Source: Acidobacteriota bacterium
GTDB lineage: Bacteria > Acidobacteriota > Blastocatellia > UBA7656
Assembly (NCBI GenBank): GCA_040754075.1
Contig: JBFMDH010000046.1
Location: 1 to 50,719, forward strand
Length of the DNA stretch: 50,719 nucleotides
Direction of reading: 5' to 3'
Translations under genes and position numbers: made by a program
Shown: piece by piece, positions 1 through 8,945 of the stretch
Numbering within the stretch: position 1 is the first letter of the stretch
Layout: each line of letters starts with the position of its first letter
The notes under the pieces: generated by a model
The model's database searches: none
What the model saw: the letters and a program-made list of their open reading frames with translations, nothing else
What the model was told of the DNA's origin: nothing

Positions 1-57
1 GTCCTTGAGGAGTTGGTCAATCAGGTCAATATTAATAGAAGAAGATTCTTTAGTCAT
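1..57 (-). CDS. IS256-family transposase, N-terminal 19 residues only
   Basis: The first 19 codons are visible (start codon at 55-57). They read MTKESSSINIDLIDQLLKD and stop at the window edge. IS256-family (Mutator-like DDE) transposases often begin with a short 'LIDQLLKDYKKPED'-like stretch, which fits. A good ribosome binding site (GGAGGG) lies just upstream on the minus strand at about 61-66. The catalytic DDE residues are outside the window, so activity cannot be judged. Confidence 0.7.
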   Translation of the reverse strand, partial: MTKESSSINIDLIDQLLKD

Positions 58-126
58 AGTCCCTCCAATCGTAGAATAAAAACTCTACGGGTCTATGACC
101 GTTTACACAAAATTTTTTACACCCTC
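1..126 (-). mobile_element. End of an IS256-family insertion sequence (rest lies outside the window)
   Basis: Read on the minus strand, the element starts at about 126 with a terminus of the form GAGGGTGTAAAAAATTTTGT followed by GTAAACGGTC. This is the kind of terminal inverted repeat I associate with IS256-family elements. A transposase start codon follows some 70 bases inside. Only this end is visible, so the opposite inverted repeat and the 8-9 bp target duplication cannot be checked. The insertion directly abuts the truncated methyltransferase at 129-950. Confidence 0.75.
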
Positions 127-128
127 TA

Positions 129-950
129 ATGAATTTTCAGGCTTGGATTGCTTGGGAGAGCCTTAGCTTTCCTGTGCGCATGATCATGCCATCTCACTAC
201 GCCATACTTTGTTTCTCAAAAGGTTCTCCGAGATCACTGCCCAGCTTGTTTCCATCCATGAATGATGTTGATGCAGAGTCATACATTAAACCACTTCAAG
301 AGTTCTATTGTGTCCGGTCCTCTTGTGTGGCTAGCAGGCAAAGATCGGGCAGTGACCGAACTGATATAAGCGATGTTTGGTATGACATTCATCGTCTGAA
401 ACATAATAGCCGCCGCGTTGACCATCCTTGTCAGCTTCCTCCCCTTCTGATGAGGCGACTCTTTGCGTTGTTTACGCGCCCGCATGAATTGATTCTTGAT
501 TGCTTTAATGGCGCGGGAACCTCCACACTCGTAGCACAACAAATGAATAGAGGCTATATCGGAATTGAGCTTTCGCAGCAGTATCACAGTATTGCCTTGC
601 AGCGCCATGAACAGATTGAGCTAGGTGGTAATCCCTTTGGTAAGTCCGATATTGTCCCAATCGCCAAGAACAGCCCCGTACAACGATTGCCGAAACAAAG
701 ATATGAAGTTACCAAAAAGAAATTGCAGCTAGACGTAAAGCGAATCGCGCACGAGTTGGGACACCTTCCAAATAGAAAAGAGGTGCAGGCCAATAGCAAG
801 TTTCCAATTGAGTATTTTGATAATTACTTTATAAGTTGGGGCGAAGTGTGCGCCGCAGCGCGTACAACAGGAATGACTGAGTTACCGAAAGACCGAAGAC
901 CAGACTCAGATCAACTGGAACTATTCTTTGACACTGCTAAACAAAGCTAG
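129..950 (+). pseudogene. 5'-truncated DNA methyltransferase with HNH-repeat-like C-terminus
   Basis: The frame keeps the C-terminal half of an N4/N6 adenine or cytosine DNA methyltransferase. It has a 'HAILCFSKG'-like strand near residue 24, 'HPCQLPPLLMRRL' near 98, and the SAM-binding loop LDCFNGAGTSTLVAQQ at about 123-138, followed by GYIGIELSQQY. The DPPY catalytic motif, which in this circular permutation precedes the FxGxG loop, is absent. The visible frame begins within a few bases of the IS256-type terminus, so the 5' part was probably cut off by the insertion. Residues from about 195 to 250 (VKRIAHELGHLPNRKEV...SWGEVCAAARTTG) resemble the small helical repeat found next to HNH endonucleases and in restriction-modification proteins. 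The ATG at 129 is probably not a native start. Likely a dead orphan or restriction-linked methylase; no partner nuclease is visible. Confidence 0.72.
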
Positions 951-1076
951 AACAACTTGTGCGTGCCAAGACGGGCATAACAATGAGTTCGACCGGAGCC
1001 GCCGAAGCGAGTTTTGTATGGTTACTTTCAGCGTTACGCCGCTCAGTCACGCGGGGCGTTGGTTGATCAAATTTGC

Positions 1077-1118
1077 AGGCGCAGGCGAGTCACTTTGTTT
1101 GCGCCTCTGAAATTTTTT
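1077..1118 (+). terminator. Possible rho-independent terminator after the methyltransferase remnant
   Basis: AGGCGCA (1077-1083) can pair with TGCGCCT (1100-1106) across a 16-base loop, and a run of T follows at about 1113-1118. The stem is short and the loop long, so this is only a weak candidate. Confidence 0.3.
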
Positions 1119-1199
1119 GAACCAAAATTTTTCTACGCGGTTTGTATCACACGGGGTTGAATGGTAACTTGATGAAATAACTTTTTCGCGACGTGTAGA

Positions 1200-2033
1200 A
1201 TGGCTGAACCGAATTTTGAACGCTTGCTGATTGGCGAATTTTCGTGGAAACGCCTGATACGTTCTATGCTGTTAATTCCCCTACTGGTTTATGTCGGATT
1301 GCTGCTTCTCGCCTGGTTCTATTCCGACAGCATCATCTTTCAACCGCCGAAGCCGGGTTATCAGGATTCACCGGAAATTTTGAAACTGCAAACCCGCAAC
1401 GGCACCCGCATCGCCGCGATTTTTCTCGCCCACGAAAAAGCCGAATACACGGTTTTATACAGTCACGGCAATGCCGAAGATTTAGGCGGCATGCGTCCCA
1501 TTCTCGAAGCCATCCGTCGCCTCGGGGTCAACGTCTGCGCCTATGATTATCCGGGTTATGGTCTGAGCGATGGGGTGGCTTCGGAAGCTTCGACCTACGA
1601 AGCCATTGATGCGGTCTATGATTATTTAATCAATGAAAAACAGATTCCCGCTTCTCGCCTGATTTCATACGGTCATTCGGTGGGTTGCGGTGTGGCAATC
1701 GATCTGGCATCGCGAAGAGAAGTCGCGGCGCTGATTGCCGAGAGCGCCTTTACCACTGCCTTTCGCGTGTTGACGCGCATTCCGCTTCTACCATTCGATA
1801 AATTTCGCAACCTCGGTAAACTTGCCCGCGTGCAGTGCCCGGTTTTACTGGTTCACGGAAAAGCGGACGACATTATTGCTTTCTCGCACAGTGAAAAATT
1901 ATTTGCCGCCGCCAATGAACCGCGCCGCCTGATATTGATCGACCAGGCGGGGCACAACGATATTGTCATCTTTGCCCTCAACCGCTATCCTGCTGCTTTG
2001 CGTGAACTCGGAATCAATCTCAACCATGACTAA
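1200..2033 (+). CDS. Membrane-anchored alpha/beta hydrolase (ABHD17/BEM46-like serine hydrolase)
   Basis: A 277-residue alpha/beta hydrolase. One hydrophobic segment (about residues 21-42) should anchor it to the inner membrane, with the catalytic domain following 'SIIFQPPKPGY', an opening seen in BEM46-like hydrolases. The oxyanion region is SHGNAEDLGG (88-97). The nucleophile elbow is GHSVG (Ser160), with the acid probably Asp224 in HGKADD and the base His252 in DQAGHND. The triad is complete, so it should be active as an esterase, thioesterase or lipase; the substrate is unknown. No clear ribosome binding site precedes the ATG. The stop codon overlaps the start of the downstream TonB-dependent receptor, suggesting translational coupling. 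Confidence 0.85.
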   Translation: MAEPNFERLLIGEFSWKRLIRSMLLIPLLVYVGLLLLAWFYSDSIIFQPPKPGYQDSPEILKLQTRNGTRIAAIFLAHEKAEYTVLYSHGNAEDLGGMRPILEAIRRLGVNVCAYDYPGYGLSDGVASEASTYEAIDAVYDYLINEKQIPASRLISYGHSVGCGVAIDLASRREVAALIAESAFTTAFRVLTRIPLLPFDKFRNLGKLARVQCPVLLVHGKADDIIAFSHSEKLFAAANEPRRLILIDQAGHNDIVIFALNRYPAALRELGINLNHD

Positions 2034-4806
2034 TTCACCGATGAAGATAACCCGATGCCTCGCTTTGCTGTTCTTGATTTGCGCGCTTGCCGCGATGAGC
2101 GTACAAGGTCAAACCTCAGAACACGGTGTTATTAAAGATGAACGTGGCAATCCGATTGCCCAAGCCAGAGTCAACCTATTGACCTCGCAAAATATCGGGA
2201 TTCAGGAAACCCTCACCAATGAATCGGGGGCTTTTTCATTTCGCGCAGTACCGGCAGGCGCTTATCTATTGAAAATATCTGCCGCTGGATTTCAGTCGCG
2301 CCAAACCGGATTGGAAATCAAAGCGGGGGAGGTCGAGCCGGTAATCATCGTCCTCGGCATTGCGCAGGTGCGCGAAGAAATCACCGTGACGGCATCGCGT
2401 GGCGCGGCGCTTTCAACCGACAAAACCGCGCAGTTGGTGTTGATTAAAGAACAGAGCGAAATTCAGGAACGACCCTTGCCAACCATTGGCAACGCGCTTG
2501 AAGGCAGCACAGGGGTTCTGGTTCAGCAGAGCGCCCCGGCGCAGGTTTCACCCTTCTTGCGCGGGCTAACCGGCTATCACGTTTTGAATTTAATCGATGG
2601 CATTCGCTTCAATAATTCGACTTTTCGTTCGGGTCCCAATCAATATCTGGCTTTCATTGAACCGGGGCAGGCGGAACGCATTGAACTGTTGCTTGGTCCG
2701 ACGGGTTCGCAATACGGCAGCGATTCGCTTGGCGGCACGATTAACCTGTTGACCTTGCAACCGACTTTCAGCGAAAGCCTCCGTTTTCGCGGCGAGTTGC
2801 AGACAATGGCTGCGAGCGCCGATTCGGGGGCAAGCGTAAGTGCCCGCGTCAATCTAAGCGGAAAAAATTTCGCGTGGATTTTCGGCGGAAGCCTGCGTCG
2901 TCATAATGATTTGCGCGCCGGACAGGGCGTTGATTCGCATCAGGTCTTTCACAAATTTTTCGGACTTTCCCATGAACAGGTTCGCCAGCTTTATGGCAAT
3001 CGCCAGCAGGATACAGGATTTTCGCAATATGGCTGGCACAGCAAACTGGCGCTGCGATTGCGCGCCGAACAGAATCTGACGCTCTGGTATCAGCAAAGCG
3101 ATGCCACAGATGTGCGCGGCTATAAAGATTTGTGGGGCGGCTTGGGGAGATTGCAATCCGCATTTGACCCGCAGGGCTTGCGATTTTTTTATGCGCGATA
3201 CGATAAACTGAAAACCGGTTTCCTGGATTCCTTGACCGGCGCGTTTTCCATCAATTCGCAACGCGATGGCACCGTCAGACAGGGCTTGCTGGCAACCGGC
3301 TTGATTACCCGCGACGACAGTACGGTGAATGTCTTGGGCTACACATTGCAGGGGACGACTCACCTTGGCACTCATCAGGCATTGAATTTCGGCGGCGAAA
3401 TCTATCATGAAAAAATCGCTTCGAGGCGATGGGAAACCAACCCGTTAAACGGCAACCGCACAGCAAGGCGCGCGCTTTATCCCAATGGTTCGCGGTATAC
3501 GACCACGGCGCTGTACGTTCAGGATTCCCTGTCGCTGATTCGGGAAAAATTGCGCGCCGTGGCTGGCGGGCGATTTACCGGCATTCGCTTTCGCGCCTTT
3601 GCAGACCGCAATCTGACGGCGACCGGCATGAGTCTCGGCGTCGTTGACGCGCGGCAAGGCTACGAAGACTTGACCTTTAATAGCAATTTGATCTGGCAGG
3701 CGCGGCAAAATCTGGCATTTAATTTTCTGGTTGGACGAGGCTTTCGCGCCCCGAATTTAAATGATCTGGGAGCCTTGGGCTTGAACGATTTGGGATTTGA
3801 GATACCGGCTGCGGACGCGGTTTCGTCGCAGGCGTTCATCGGCGTCAGTGACGGAGAAGGCGTTTTATCGAGCGGCAAAGCGGTAAAACCTTTAAGCCCC
3901 GAACGGCTGTTCAATTTTGAATTCGGACTGACGTTCAGAAGCCGGAAATTTTATAGCCGCGCCCATGTTTTCGATGCCGAACTGCAGGACCCGATTGTCC
4001 GTCGCACACTGGTATTCGATGCGACGAATGCGCCGACCACGCTTGCCGGAATTCCTGTTACTGTGATGGCACCGTCGGCTGCTCAACGCGCTCAAGGGGT
4101 GGTGAATGTGGCGACAGCGTTTGATGCGCGCGCCGTGAAAGCCTTCGTCAATGAAGGGGAGATTCGTTACTACGGTTTCGATTGGCAGACGGCTTGGTCT
4201 TTGAGTTCGGGTTTTGTGGTTGAAGGCAACTACGCTTATCTGGTCGGCAGGGAATTAAACCCCAATCGATTTGTCAGAAGATTGCCGCCGCAACACGCGG
4301 TTTTAAGTTTGCGTTATCAACCGCTCGGTTCCAGATACTGGGGCGAATTGAGCGGTAATTTTTCCGGGAGACAGGAACGTTTAAGTGGCGGCGACCTCAC
4401 CGATGAACGCATTGGCGCAGCGCGAAGAAGACGCGATATTAGCGATTTTTTCAACGGTTCGCTGGCGCGTGGATTGATCAATGCCGGAGGCGATGGGGTT
4501 TTCGGAACCAGCGACGACCGGTTTGCGCCGACCAATGAAACGCTGGCGCAGATAGGTGATCGCGTGTTGCCGCTTGGCGCAATCGTCAATGGTGTGAAAA
4601 TCGTAGATGACAACACCCGTGTGCCTCTCTATGTGGCGACGCCGGGTTTTGCAGTTTTGAATTTGCGCGGCGGCATTCGCTTATCTGAACAATTGAGCGT
4701 CAATGGAGGGGTGTTTAATCTGTTCGATAAAAATTATCGCTATCATGGCTCAGGCGTCGATGCGCCCGGCAGAAATTTCTTTGCCGGATTAAAAATTTCT
4801 TTTTGA
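2026..4806 (+). CDS. TonB-dependent outer-membrane receptor with N-terminal carboxypeptidase-regulatory-like domain
   Basis: About 926 residues. A signal peptide (CLALLFLICALAAMSVQG) is followed by a carboxypeptidase-D regulatory-like beta-sandwich (about residues 33-115: DERGNPIAQARVNLL ... GAFSFRAVPAGAYLLKI). Next come a plug domain (about 120-240; LPTIGNALEGSTGVLVQQ, FLRGLTGYHVLNLIDGIR) and a beta-barrel ending in the terminal aromatic residue (FFAGLKISF). It imports a siderophore, cobalamin, haem or glycan across the outer membrane using TonB energy. The FRAPNLNDL motif in the barrel resembles the FRAP box of haem/haemoglobin receptors, which is suggestive only. The start could be ATG 2026, which overlaps the hydrolase stop, or ATG 2041. 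The frame extends upstream to a TTG at 1963 that lies inside the previous gene and is unlikely. Confidence 0.9.
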   Translation: MTNSPMKITRCLALLFLICALAAMSVQGQTSEHGVIKDERGNPIAQARVNLLTSQNIGIQETLTNESGAFSFRAVPAGAYLLKISAAGFQSRQTGLEIKAGEVEPVIIVLGIAQVREEITVTASRGAALSTDKTAQLVLIKEQSEIQERPLPTIGNALEGSTGVLVQQSAPAQVSPFLRGLTGYHVLNLIDGIRFNNSTFRSGPNQYLAFIEPGQAERIELLLGPTGSQYGSDSLGGTINLLTLQPTFSESLRFRGELQTMAASADSGASVSARVNLSGKNFAWIFGGSLRRHNDLRAGQGVDSHQVFHKFFGLSHEQVRQLYGNRQQDTGFSQYGWHSKLALRLRAEQNLTLWYQQSDATDVRGYKDLWGGLGRLQSAFDPQGLRFFYARYDKLKTGFLDSLTGAFSINSQRDGTVRQGLLATGLITRDDSTVNVLGYTLQGTTHLGTHQALNFGGEIYHEKIASRRWETNPLNGNRTARRALYPNGSRYTTTALYVQDSLSLIREKLRAVAGGRFTGIRFRAFADRNLTATGMSLGVVDARQGYEDLTFNSNLIWQARQNLAFNFLVGRGFRAPNLNDLGALGLNDLGFEIPAADAVSSQAFIGVSDGEGVLSSGKAVKPLSPERLFNFEFGLTFRSRKFYSRAHVFDAELQDPIVRRTLVFDATNAPTTLAGIPVTVMAPSAAQRAQGVVNVATAFDARAVKAFVNEGEIRYYGFDWQTAWSLSSGFVVEGNYAYLVGRELNPNRFVRRLPPQHAVLSLRYQPLGSRYWGELSGNFSGRQERLSGGDLTDERIGAARRRRDISDFFNGSLARGLINAGGDGVFGTSDDRFAPTNETLAQIGDRVLPLGAIVNGVKIVDDNTRVPLYVATPGFAVLNLRGGIRLSEQLSVNGGVFNLFDKNYRYHGSGVDAPGRNFFAGLKISF

Positions 4807-4822
4807 AACGATGGTGGACTGA

Positions 4823-5305
4823 ATGAAATTCATGAAATTATTCCTGCTTGGCTTGACCCTGATTTCGGGGTTGCTGTGCGTCAGACAAGCTTACGCGCAG
4901 GGAAATTATCAAACTTATACCAATGCGCGATTCGCCTATGCGATTGCCTATCCGGCGGATTTATTGATTCCGCAAGGTGAAGCCGACAATGGCGACGGGC
5001 AGAAATTTATATCTAAAGATGGTCGCGCGGTCTTGCTGGTTTACGGTTCGCATAATGCCTTGAATCAGAAATTGAAAGAAGCTTTTGCAGAGGCGAGTGC
5101 CCCCACAGATGACCGGCAGGTGACTTATAAAATTTTACGTGCCGATTGGTTTGTGGTTTCGGGTAAAGCGGGCGAAAAGATTTTTTATCAAAAGACCTTG
5201 CTTAAAAACGGCGTGTTTAAAACTTTTCGCATTGAATATGATGAGTCGCAGAAAAATATTTACGACACGGTAACTGCGAAGATTGCCAAATCGTTTAAAG
5301 GGTGA
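4823..5305 (+). CDS. Small secreted protein of unknown function
   Basis: 160 residues with a clear signal peptide (KLFLLGLTLISGLLCVRQAYA, predicted cleavage after AYAQ). The mature part is a compact alpha/beta-looking domain starting 'YQTYTNARFAYAIAYPADLL', in the style of PsbP-like or DUF-type periplasmic domains: a hydrophobic strand, then F-x-Y-x-I-x-YP. I do not recognise the family with certainty. It begins 16 bases after the TonB-dependent receptor on the same strand, so it is probably co-transcribed and acts in the periplasm. Confidence 0.7.
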   Translation: MKFMKLFLLGLTLISGLLCVRQAYAQGNYQTYTNARFAYAIAYPADLLIPQGEADNGDGQKFISKDGRAVLLVYGSHNALNQKLKEAFAEASAPTDDRQVTYKILRADWFVVSGKAGEKIFYQKTLLKNGVFKTFRIEYDESQKNIYDTVTAKIAKSFKG

Positions 5306-5467
5306 ACCGCAAAGCGTCGCGCCTGAAAAATCATTGCCAACCAACCCATTCTGACTTCTGAGAATCGAAAACCGCGTCGCTTTACAAGCTTGCAAGCGGT
5401 GCTGTACGCTGTATCAGGTGTCAGAACTTCTCGCAGACATTTCAAACCAATGTTTTAAAGGTGTGCT

Positions 5468-7978
5468 ATGCCAAATATAAAAGCCTATACAACTCGATTG
5501 GGTTTCAAACCGAATTGGTTTCAAAGCTTTTTTCGCCGTTACACATTTCTGTCGCTGTTGATTTTGTCAATCATCGCGGGGGTGATGTTCGGCGCAACCG
5601 TCGCTTATCAGGCGGGGATGACACAGGAAGCCAAAGAGGTCGAGGGACTCGCCAATTATCGACCCAATCTGGTGACCCGGGTGATTGCCGATGATGGTAA
5701 AACCGTGGTCGGGGAATTTTCGCTCGAACGCCGCATTCCGATTACCTATGAGCAGATTCCCGACCGTTTGAAACAGGCAATCCTTGCCATCGAAGACGAC
5801 CGCTTTTATCAGCACATTGGCGTAGACCCTGTGCGCGTTGGCGTGGCGGCGATTAAAAACGTTTTTCTCGGTCGCAAAGCGGAAGGCGCATCAACGCTGA
5901 CGCAACAGTTGGCGCGCGCCCTCTTTCTCACACCGGAAAAAACCTACACCCGAAAAATTCGCGAGATTCTCACCTCTCTGCAAATCGAACGTTACTACAC
6001 CAAAGAGCAAATTCTGGAGATGTACTGCAATCAGATTTTTCTGGGCGGCGGCTCTTACGGGTTTGAAGCCGCGTCGCAATATTACTTTTCAAAATCCTTG
6101 AAAGATTTGACGCTCGAAGAATGCGCCATGCTTGCGGGGTTGCCGCAAGCGCCGAGTCAATATGCGCCGACCAGAGATTTGAAAGCCGCAAAAGACCGCC
6201 GCGATATTGTTCTCTATCGCATGCGCGAGGTCGGCTACATCAATGACGAAGAATATAAAAAGGCTAAAAATACCGAAATCAAACTCAACCTCAGCCCGCA
6301 ACAACAGAACAACAACACGATTTATGGCTATTTCGTCGAAGCGGTGCGGCAGGAATGCGATGAAACCTTTGGCACTGATGAATTGCTCACCGGCGGCATG
6401 AACATTTACACGACCATTGATGCCAAAGCCCAGCGCGACGCGCTACGCGCCATTCGCAAAGGACTGCACGCTTATGAAGCGCGTCACGGGAAAAAATGGC
6501 GCGGCAATTTGTTTAATATTCTCGATAAAAAATTGGGTGACCTCAACCATTTCACTCACCCGGATTGGCTCGGCGATTATATCGAAGGCGAATACCTGTT
6601 TGGGCTAATCACTTATGTTGATGTACAGAAAGCCGAAGTGAAATTTGGCGATTACACCGCAACCCTTACCGATGCCAATACCAGTTGGGCGGGCGGGTCG
6701 CCTGCGAAGCTTTTGAAAAAAGGTGACCTGGCGGTTTTCAAAGTCAACAAAGTTGATAACAACGCCAAAAAACTCGATGTCACCTTAGACCAGATGCCCA
6801 CGGTTGACGGGGCGCTGGTGTGTTTGGATGTGAAGACCGGGGCAGTTAAAGCGATGGTCGGCGGTTATGATTTCTTCATGCGAAAATTCAATAACGCGAC
6901 ACAGGCTGAACGCCAGACCGGCTCAACCTTCAAACCCTTCATCTATGCAGCGGCAATTGAAAACTGTTTGAAGCCCGGTGATATCGTAAGCGCCGCGCCC
7001 TATGTTGATCCGAATACCGGGTGGTCGCCGGTAAATTACGGTGGCGACTCAGGCGGCGGCGCAATGACTTTAGCCGATGCCTTAAAGAAATCGGTCAATG
7101 TCGTCGCGGTGCGCTTGCTTGCGATGGTCGGCGTAGACAAAGGCGCGGATATGGTCAAGCGTTTCGGATTATCGAATCCTATGAAGCGTGTGCTGCCTTC
7201 GGCGCTTGGCGCAACCGAAGAACCGGTGATTGATATGGTGAGCGCCTATGGCGCATTTGCCAACAATGGCGTGCGCGTGCATCCGCATTTGATAGATAAA
7301 GTCACGGATGCCGATGGCAATGTCAAACAGGAATGGAAATCCGAAAGCAGCAAAGTGGTTTCGCCATATGTCGCAGAACAGATGCGCGTGTTGATGCGCG
7401 GGGTAGTGACCGGCGGCACGGCGACCGCGATAGGCGGCAGTAAAGTTTTAGGTCCGCGCAATATCTGCGGCAAAACCGGAACGGTGAACGATTTTACGGA
7501 TGCCTGGTTTATCGGTTATACGCCGACGTATTCAACCGGTGTATGGATTGGTTATCCGGGGCAGAAGAAAACCCTTGGGCAGGGAGAGGCTGGTGGCACA
7601 GCCGCTTTACCGATGTGGATCAGTTTCATGGATAAGTTCATGGTTGGTAAACCCAACGACAAATATCCGAATGCGCCTGATCGCATGGATAAAGATGTCG
7701 AGTCCCGCTGCGATGAAATGGCTGACAAGGTGCGCAAATCGAATGAAGAGGCGGGCGTTGGTGGTGACGGAACCGCTGTAACCACGACCACAGACGACAC
7801 CGCGGATGATGCGAAAAGCGCCGTGAAGGATGAGGAGCCTAAGCCTGCGCCGCGTCGCGTGCCTAAGATGGAAGAGACTGAACCGGGAGACCGCCCGCGT
7901 AAAGTTGATGATCGCCCGAAACCGCCGCCTGAACCGGCGAAAGAACCCGAAAAGAAAAAACGCGGCAAAAACGGATAG
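5468..7978 (+). CDS. mrcA: Class A penicillin-binding protein 1A (bifunctional glycosyltransferase/transpeptidase)
   Basis: 836 residues. One membrane anchor (about 26-48) is followed by a GT51 glycosyltransferase domain. This holds the catalytic EDDRFYQHIG (Glu109) and the conserved blocks GASTLTQQLAR and QILEMYCNQIFLGGGSYG. A penicillin-binding transpeptidase domain follows with STFK (Ser486 nucleophile, Lys489), SVN (542-544) and KTG (669-671). It polymerises lipid II into glycan strands and cross-links them on the periplasmic side. Between the two domains, around residues 340-450, lies an OB-like insert typical of PBP1A. The last 90 residues are low-complexity and rich in Asp, Pro, Lys and Arg, so probably a disordered periplasmic tail. 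A reasonable ribosome binding site (AAAGGTG) precedes the ATG. Confidence 0.95.
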   Translation: MPNIKAYTTRLGFKPNWFQSFFRRYTFLSLLILSIIAGVMFGATVAYQAGMTQEAKEVEGLANYRPNLVTRVIADDGKTVVGEFSLERRIPITYEQIPDRLKQAILAIEDDRFYQHIGVDPVRVGVAAIKNVFLGRKAEGASTLTQQLARALFLTPEKTYTRKIREILTSLQIERYYTKEQILEMYCNQIFLGGGSYGFEAASQYYFSKSLKDLTLEECAMLAGLPQAPSQYAPTRDLKAAKDRRDIVLYRMREVGYINDEEYKKAKNTEIKLNLSPQQQNNNTIYGYFVEAVRQECDETFGTDELLTGGMNIYTTIDAKAQRDALRAIRKGLHAYEARHGKKWRGNLFNILDKKLGDLNHFTHPDWLGDYIEGEYLFGLITYVDVQKAEVKFGDYTATLTDANTSWAGGSPAKLLKKGDLAVFKVNKVDNNAKKLDVTLDQMPTVDGALVCLDVKTGAVKAMVGGYDFFMRKFNNATQAERQTGSTFKPFIYAAAIENCLKPGDIVSAAPYVDPNTGWSPVNYGGDSGGGAMTLADALKKSVNVVAVRLLAMVGVDKGADMVKRFGLSNPMKRVLPSALGATEEPVIDMVSAYGAFANNGVRVHPHLIDKVTDADGNVKQEWKSESSKVVSPYVAEQMRVLMRGVVTGGTATAIGGSKVLGPRNICGKTGTVNDFTDAWFIGYTPTYSTGVWIGYPGQKKTLGQGEAGGTAALPMWISFMDKFMVGKPNDKYPNAPDRMDKDVESRCDEMADKVRKSNEEAGVGGDGTAVTTTTDDTADDAKSAVKDEEPKPAPRRVPKMEETEPGDRPRKVDDRPKPPPEPAKEPEKKKRGKNG

Positions 7979-7982
7979 AACG

Positions 7983-8131
7983 ATTGCGGATTGCGAAATG
8001 CGGATTTTCCGTTGCCAACCGCTGATCAGGGTTTGCCCGACCCATTTTTGCCTGATTCTCAGGCAATTACAAAATGTGTTTTGAGGGCAAGTTACTCGCC
8101 TCAATCAATCCGCAATCCGCAATCCGCATTT
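7983..8131. repeat. Short intergenic palindromic repeat (MITE/REP-like)
   Basis: The left arm (7983-8005) is built from ATTGCGGATTGCG followed by AAATGCGGAT. The right arm (8107-8131) is the same material inverted (AATCCGCAATCCG, then CAATCCGCATTT). The arms are about 100 bases apart and fill the gap between the penicillin-binding protein and the HEAT-repeat protein. The iterated 7-mer 'ATTGCGG' and the inverted layout suggest a small non-autonomous repeat. Pairing would put both genes' junction in a hairpin. Confidence 0.55.
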
Positions 8132-8138
8132 AACAAAG

Positions 8139-8606
8139 ATGGCTTTCATAATTTTCTTACTACTGGCTGGCGCAGTTTATCTCTGGTGGTCAAAGCGCAA
8201 CAGCCAATTGAATCACAATGAAAAGTTGTATTTGAAACGGCGTGGTTATGCGAGCGAAGAGGAAATCGGCATCGGTTCATCGGTTACGCAAGAATCCCGC
8301 ATATTTTCAGCCATCGAATCGCTAAACGATTTATCGCCCGCTTCGCGTCAACGCGCCGCCGAGGATATTGCCGAGATGTGTCGGCAGGGGGCGCGCGATT
8401 CCCTGGTTTACCCGGCATTGCTTGAAGCGTTGAATGATAGCGATGCCAATGTGCGAAGCGCCGTCGCCGAAGCCTTGGCGACGGTTGGCGATGCGCGAGC
8501 CAGTGAAGCCTTGCAAACACGATTGGAAATTGAAGAAGCTTTGCAAACCCGCGCCGCCTTACAAAAAGCCATCACCAAACTGCAAAGGTCTACCAATATT
8601 GAATAG
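8139..8606 (+). CDS. Membrane-anchored HEAT-repeat protein
   Basis: 155 residues. The N-terminus MAFIIFLLLAGAVYLWWSK is a single transmembrane anchor with a short outer face. The rest is cytoplasmic and helical. Residues about 85-140 (YPALLEALNDSDANVRSAVAEALATVGDARASEALQTRL) match the HEAT/PBS-lyase repeat consensus, in which 'D.d..VR..aa.aLg..gd..a...L' is diagnostic. Such proteins are usually scaffolds for protein-protein contacts; no partner can be named from the sequence. It follows the penicillin-binding protein across a palindromic repeat. Confidence 0.75.
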   Translation: MAFIIFLLLAGAVYLWWSKRNSQLNHNEKLYLKRRGYASEEEIGIGSSVTQESRIFSAIESLNDLSPASRQRAAEDIAEMCRQGARDSLVYPALLEALNDSDANVRSAVAEALATVGDARASEALQTRLEIEEALQTRAALQKAITKLQRSTNIE

Positions 8607-8620
8607 ATAATAAAGTGGAA

Positions 8621-8878
8621 TTAGCTTCGCGGTGGAAAAACCGGTTTAAAAATCGCTTCCAGTTGGCGTTCAATTCTGTCTAACCGTTGCTCTAAAGATT
8701 TGAACCTTTCATCAAAACGTTTTTCGAGGTCACCAATACGTTGTTCCAACCCTTTTTTCAAATCATCAATCGCGCGCTCAGTCGAGCGTTGATTGAGCCA
8801 TGATGCTCCGAAGATTGAAAAAACAATGGTAATGACAGAAAGCACGGCTGTCAGTAAAGCAATATTGGGGTTCAACAT
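8621..8878 (-). CDS. Small single-pass membrane protein with a coiled coil
   Basis: 85 residues from the ATG at 8878. The frame opens six codons earlier, but a perfect GGAGGTG sits inside those codons four bases before ATG 8878, so the internal ATG is the real start. It has a transmembrane helix (about 5-26: IALLTAVLSVITIVFSIFGA) and then a charged heptad-patterned helix (about 35-75, with repeated 'RIGDLEKRFDERFKSLEQRLDRIE'-type spacing) that should form a coiled coil. Function unknown; it resembles small DUF-type membrane coiled-coil proteins. It converges with the HEAT-repeat gene, ending 15 bases away. Confidence 0.7.
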   Translation of the reverse strand: MLNPNIALLTAVLSVITIVFSIFGASWLNQRSTERAIDDLKKGLEQRIGDLEKRFDERFKSLEQRLDRIERQLEAIFKPVFPPRS

Positions 8879-8945
8879 TTCACCTCCAGCTTTCAAGTAA
8901 CCTCAGTTTAGAATAGTTTCTTGTCAGTGTCAAAATCACCATATT

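Noticed and set aside
950..1080. Integron attC-like sequence (GCATAACAATGAGTTCGACC near 994) after the methyltransferase remnant
   Set aside because: The left half resembles an attC R''/L'' side, but I cannot find the matching GTTRRRY and inverse arm to its right; the inverted partner is only partly complementary. Too weak to call without an alignment.
7607..8104. 165-residue minus-strand open frame at the end of the penicillin-binding protein gene
   Set aside because: Shadow of the Pro/Lys-rich tail; no family features and no ribosome site.
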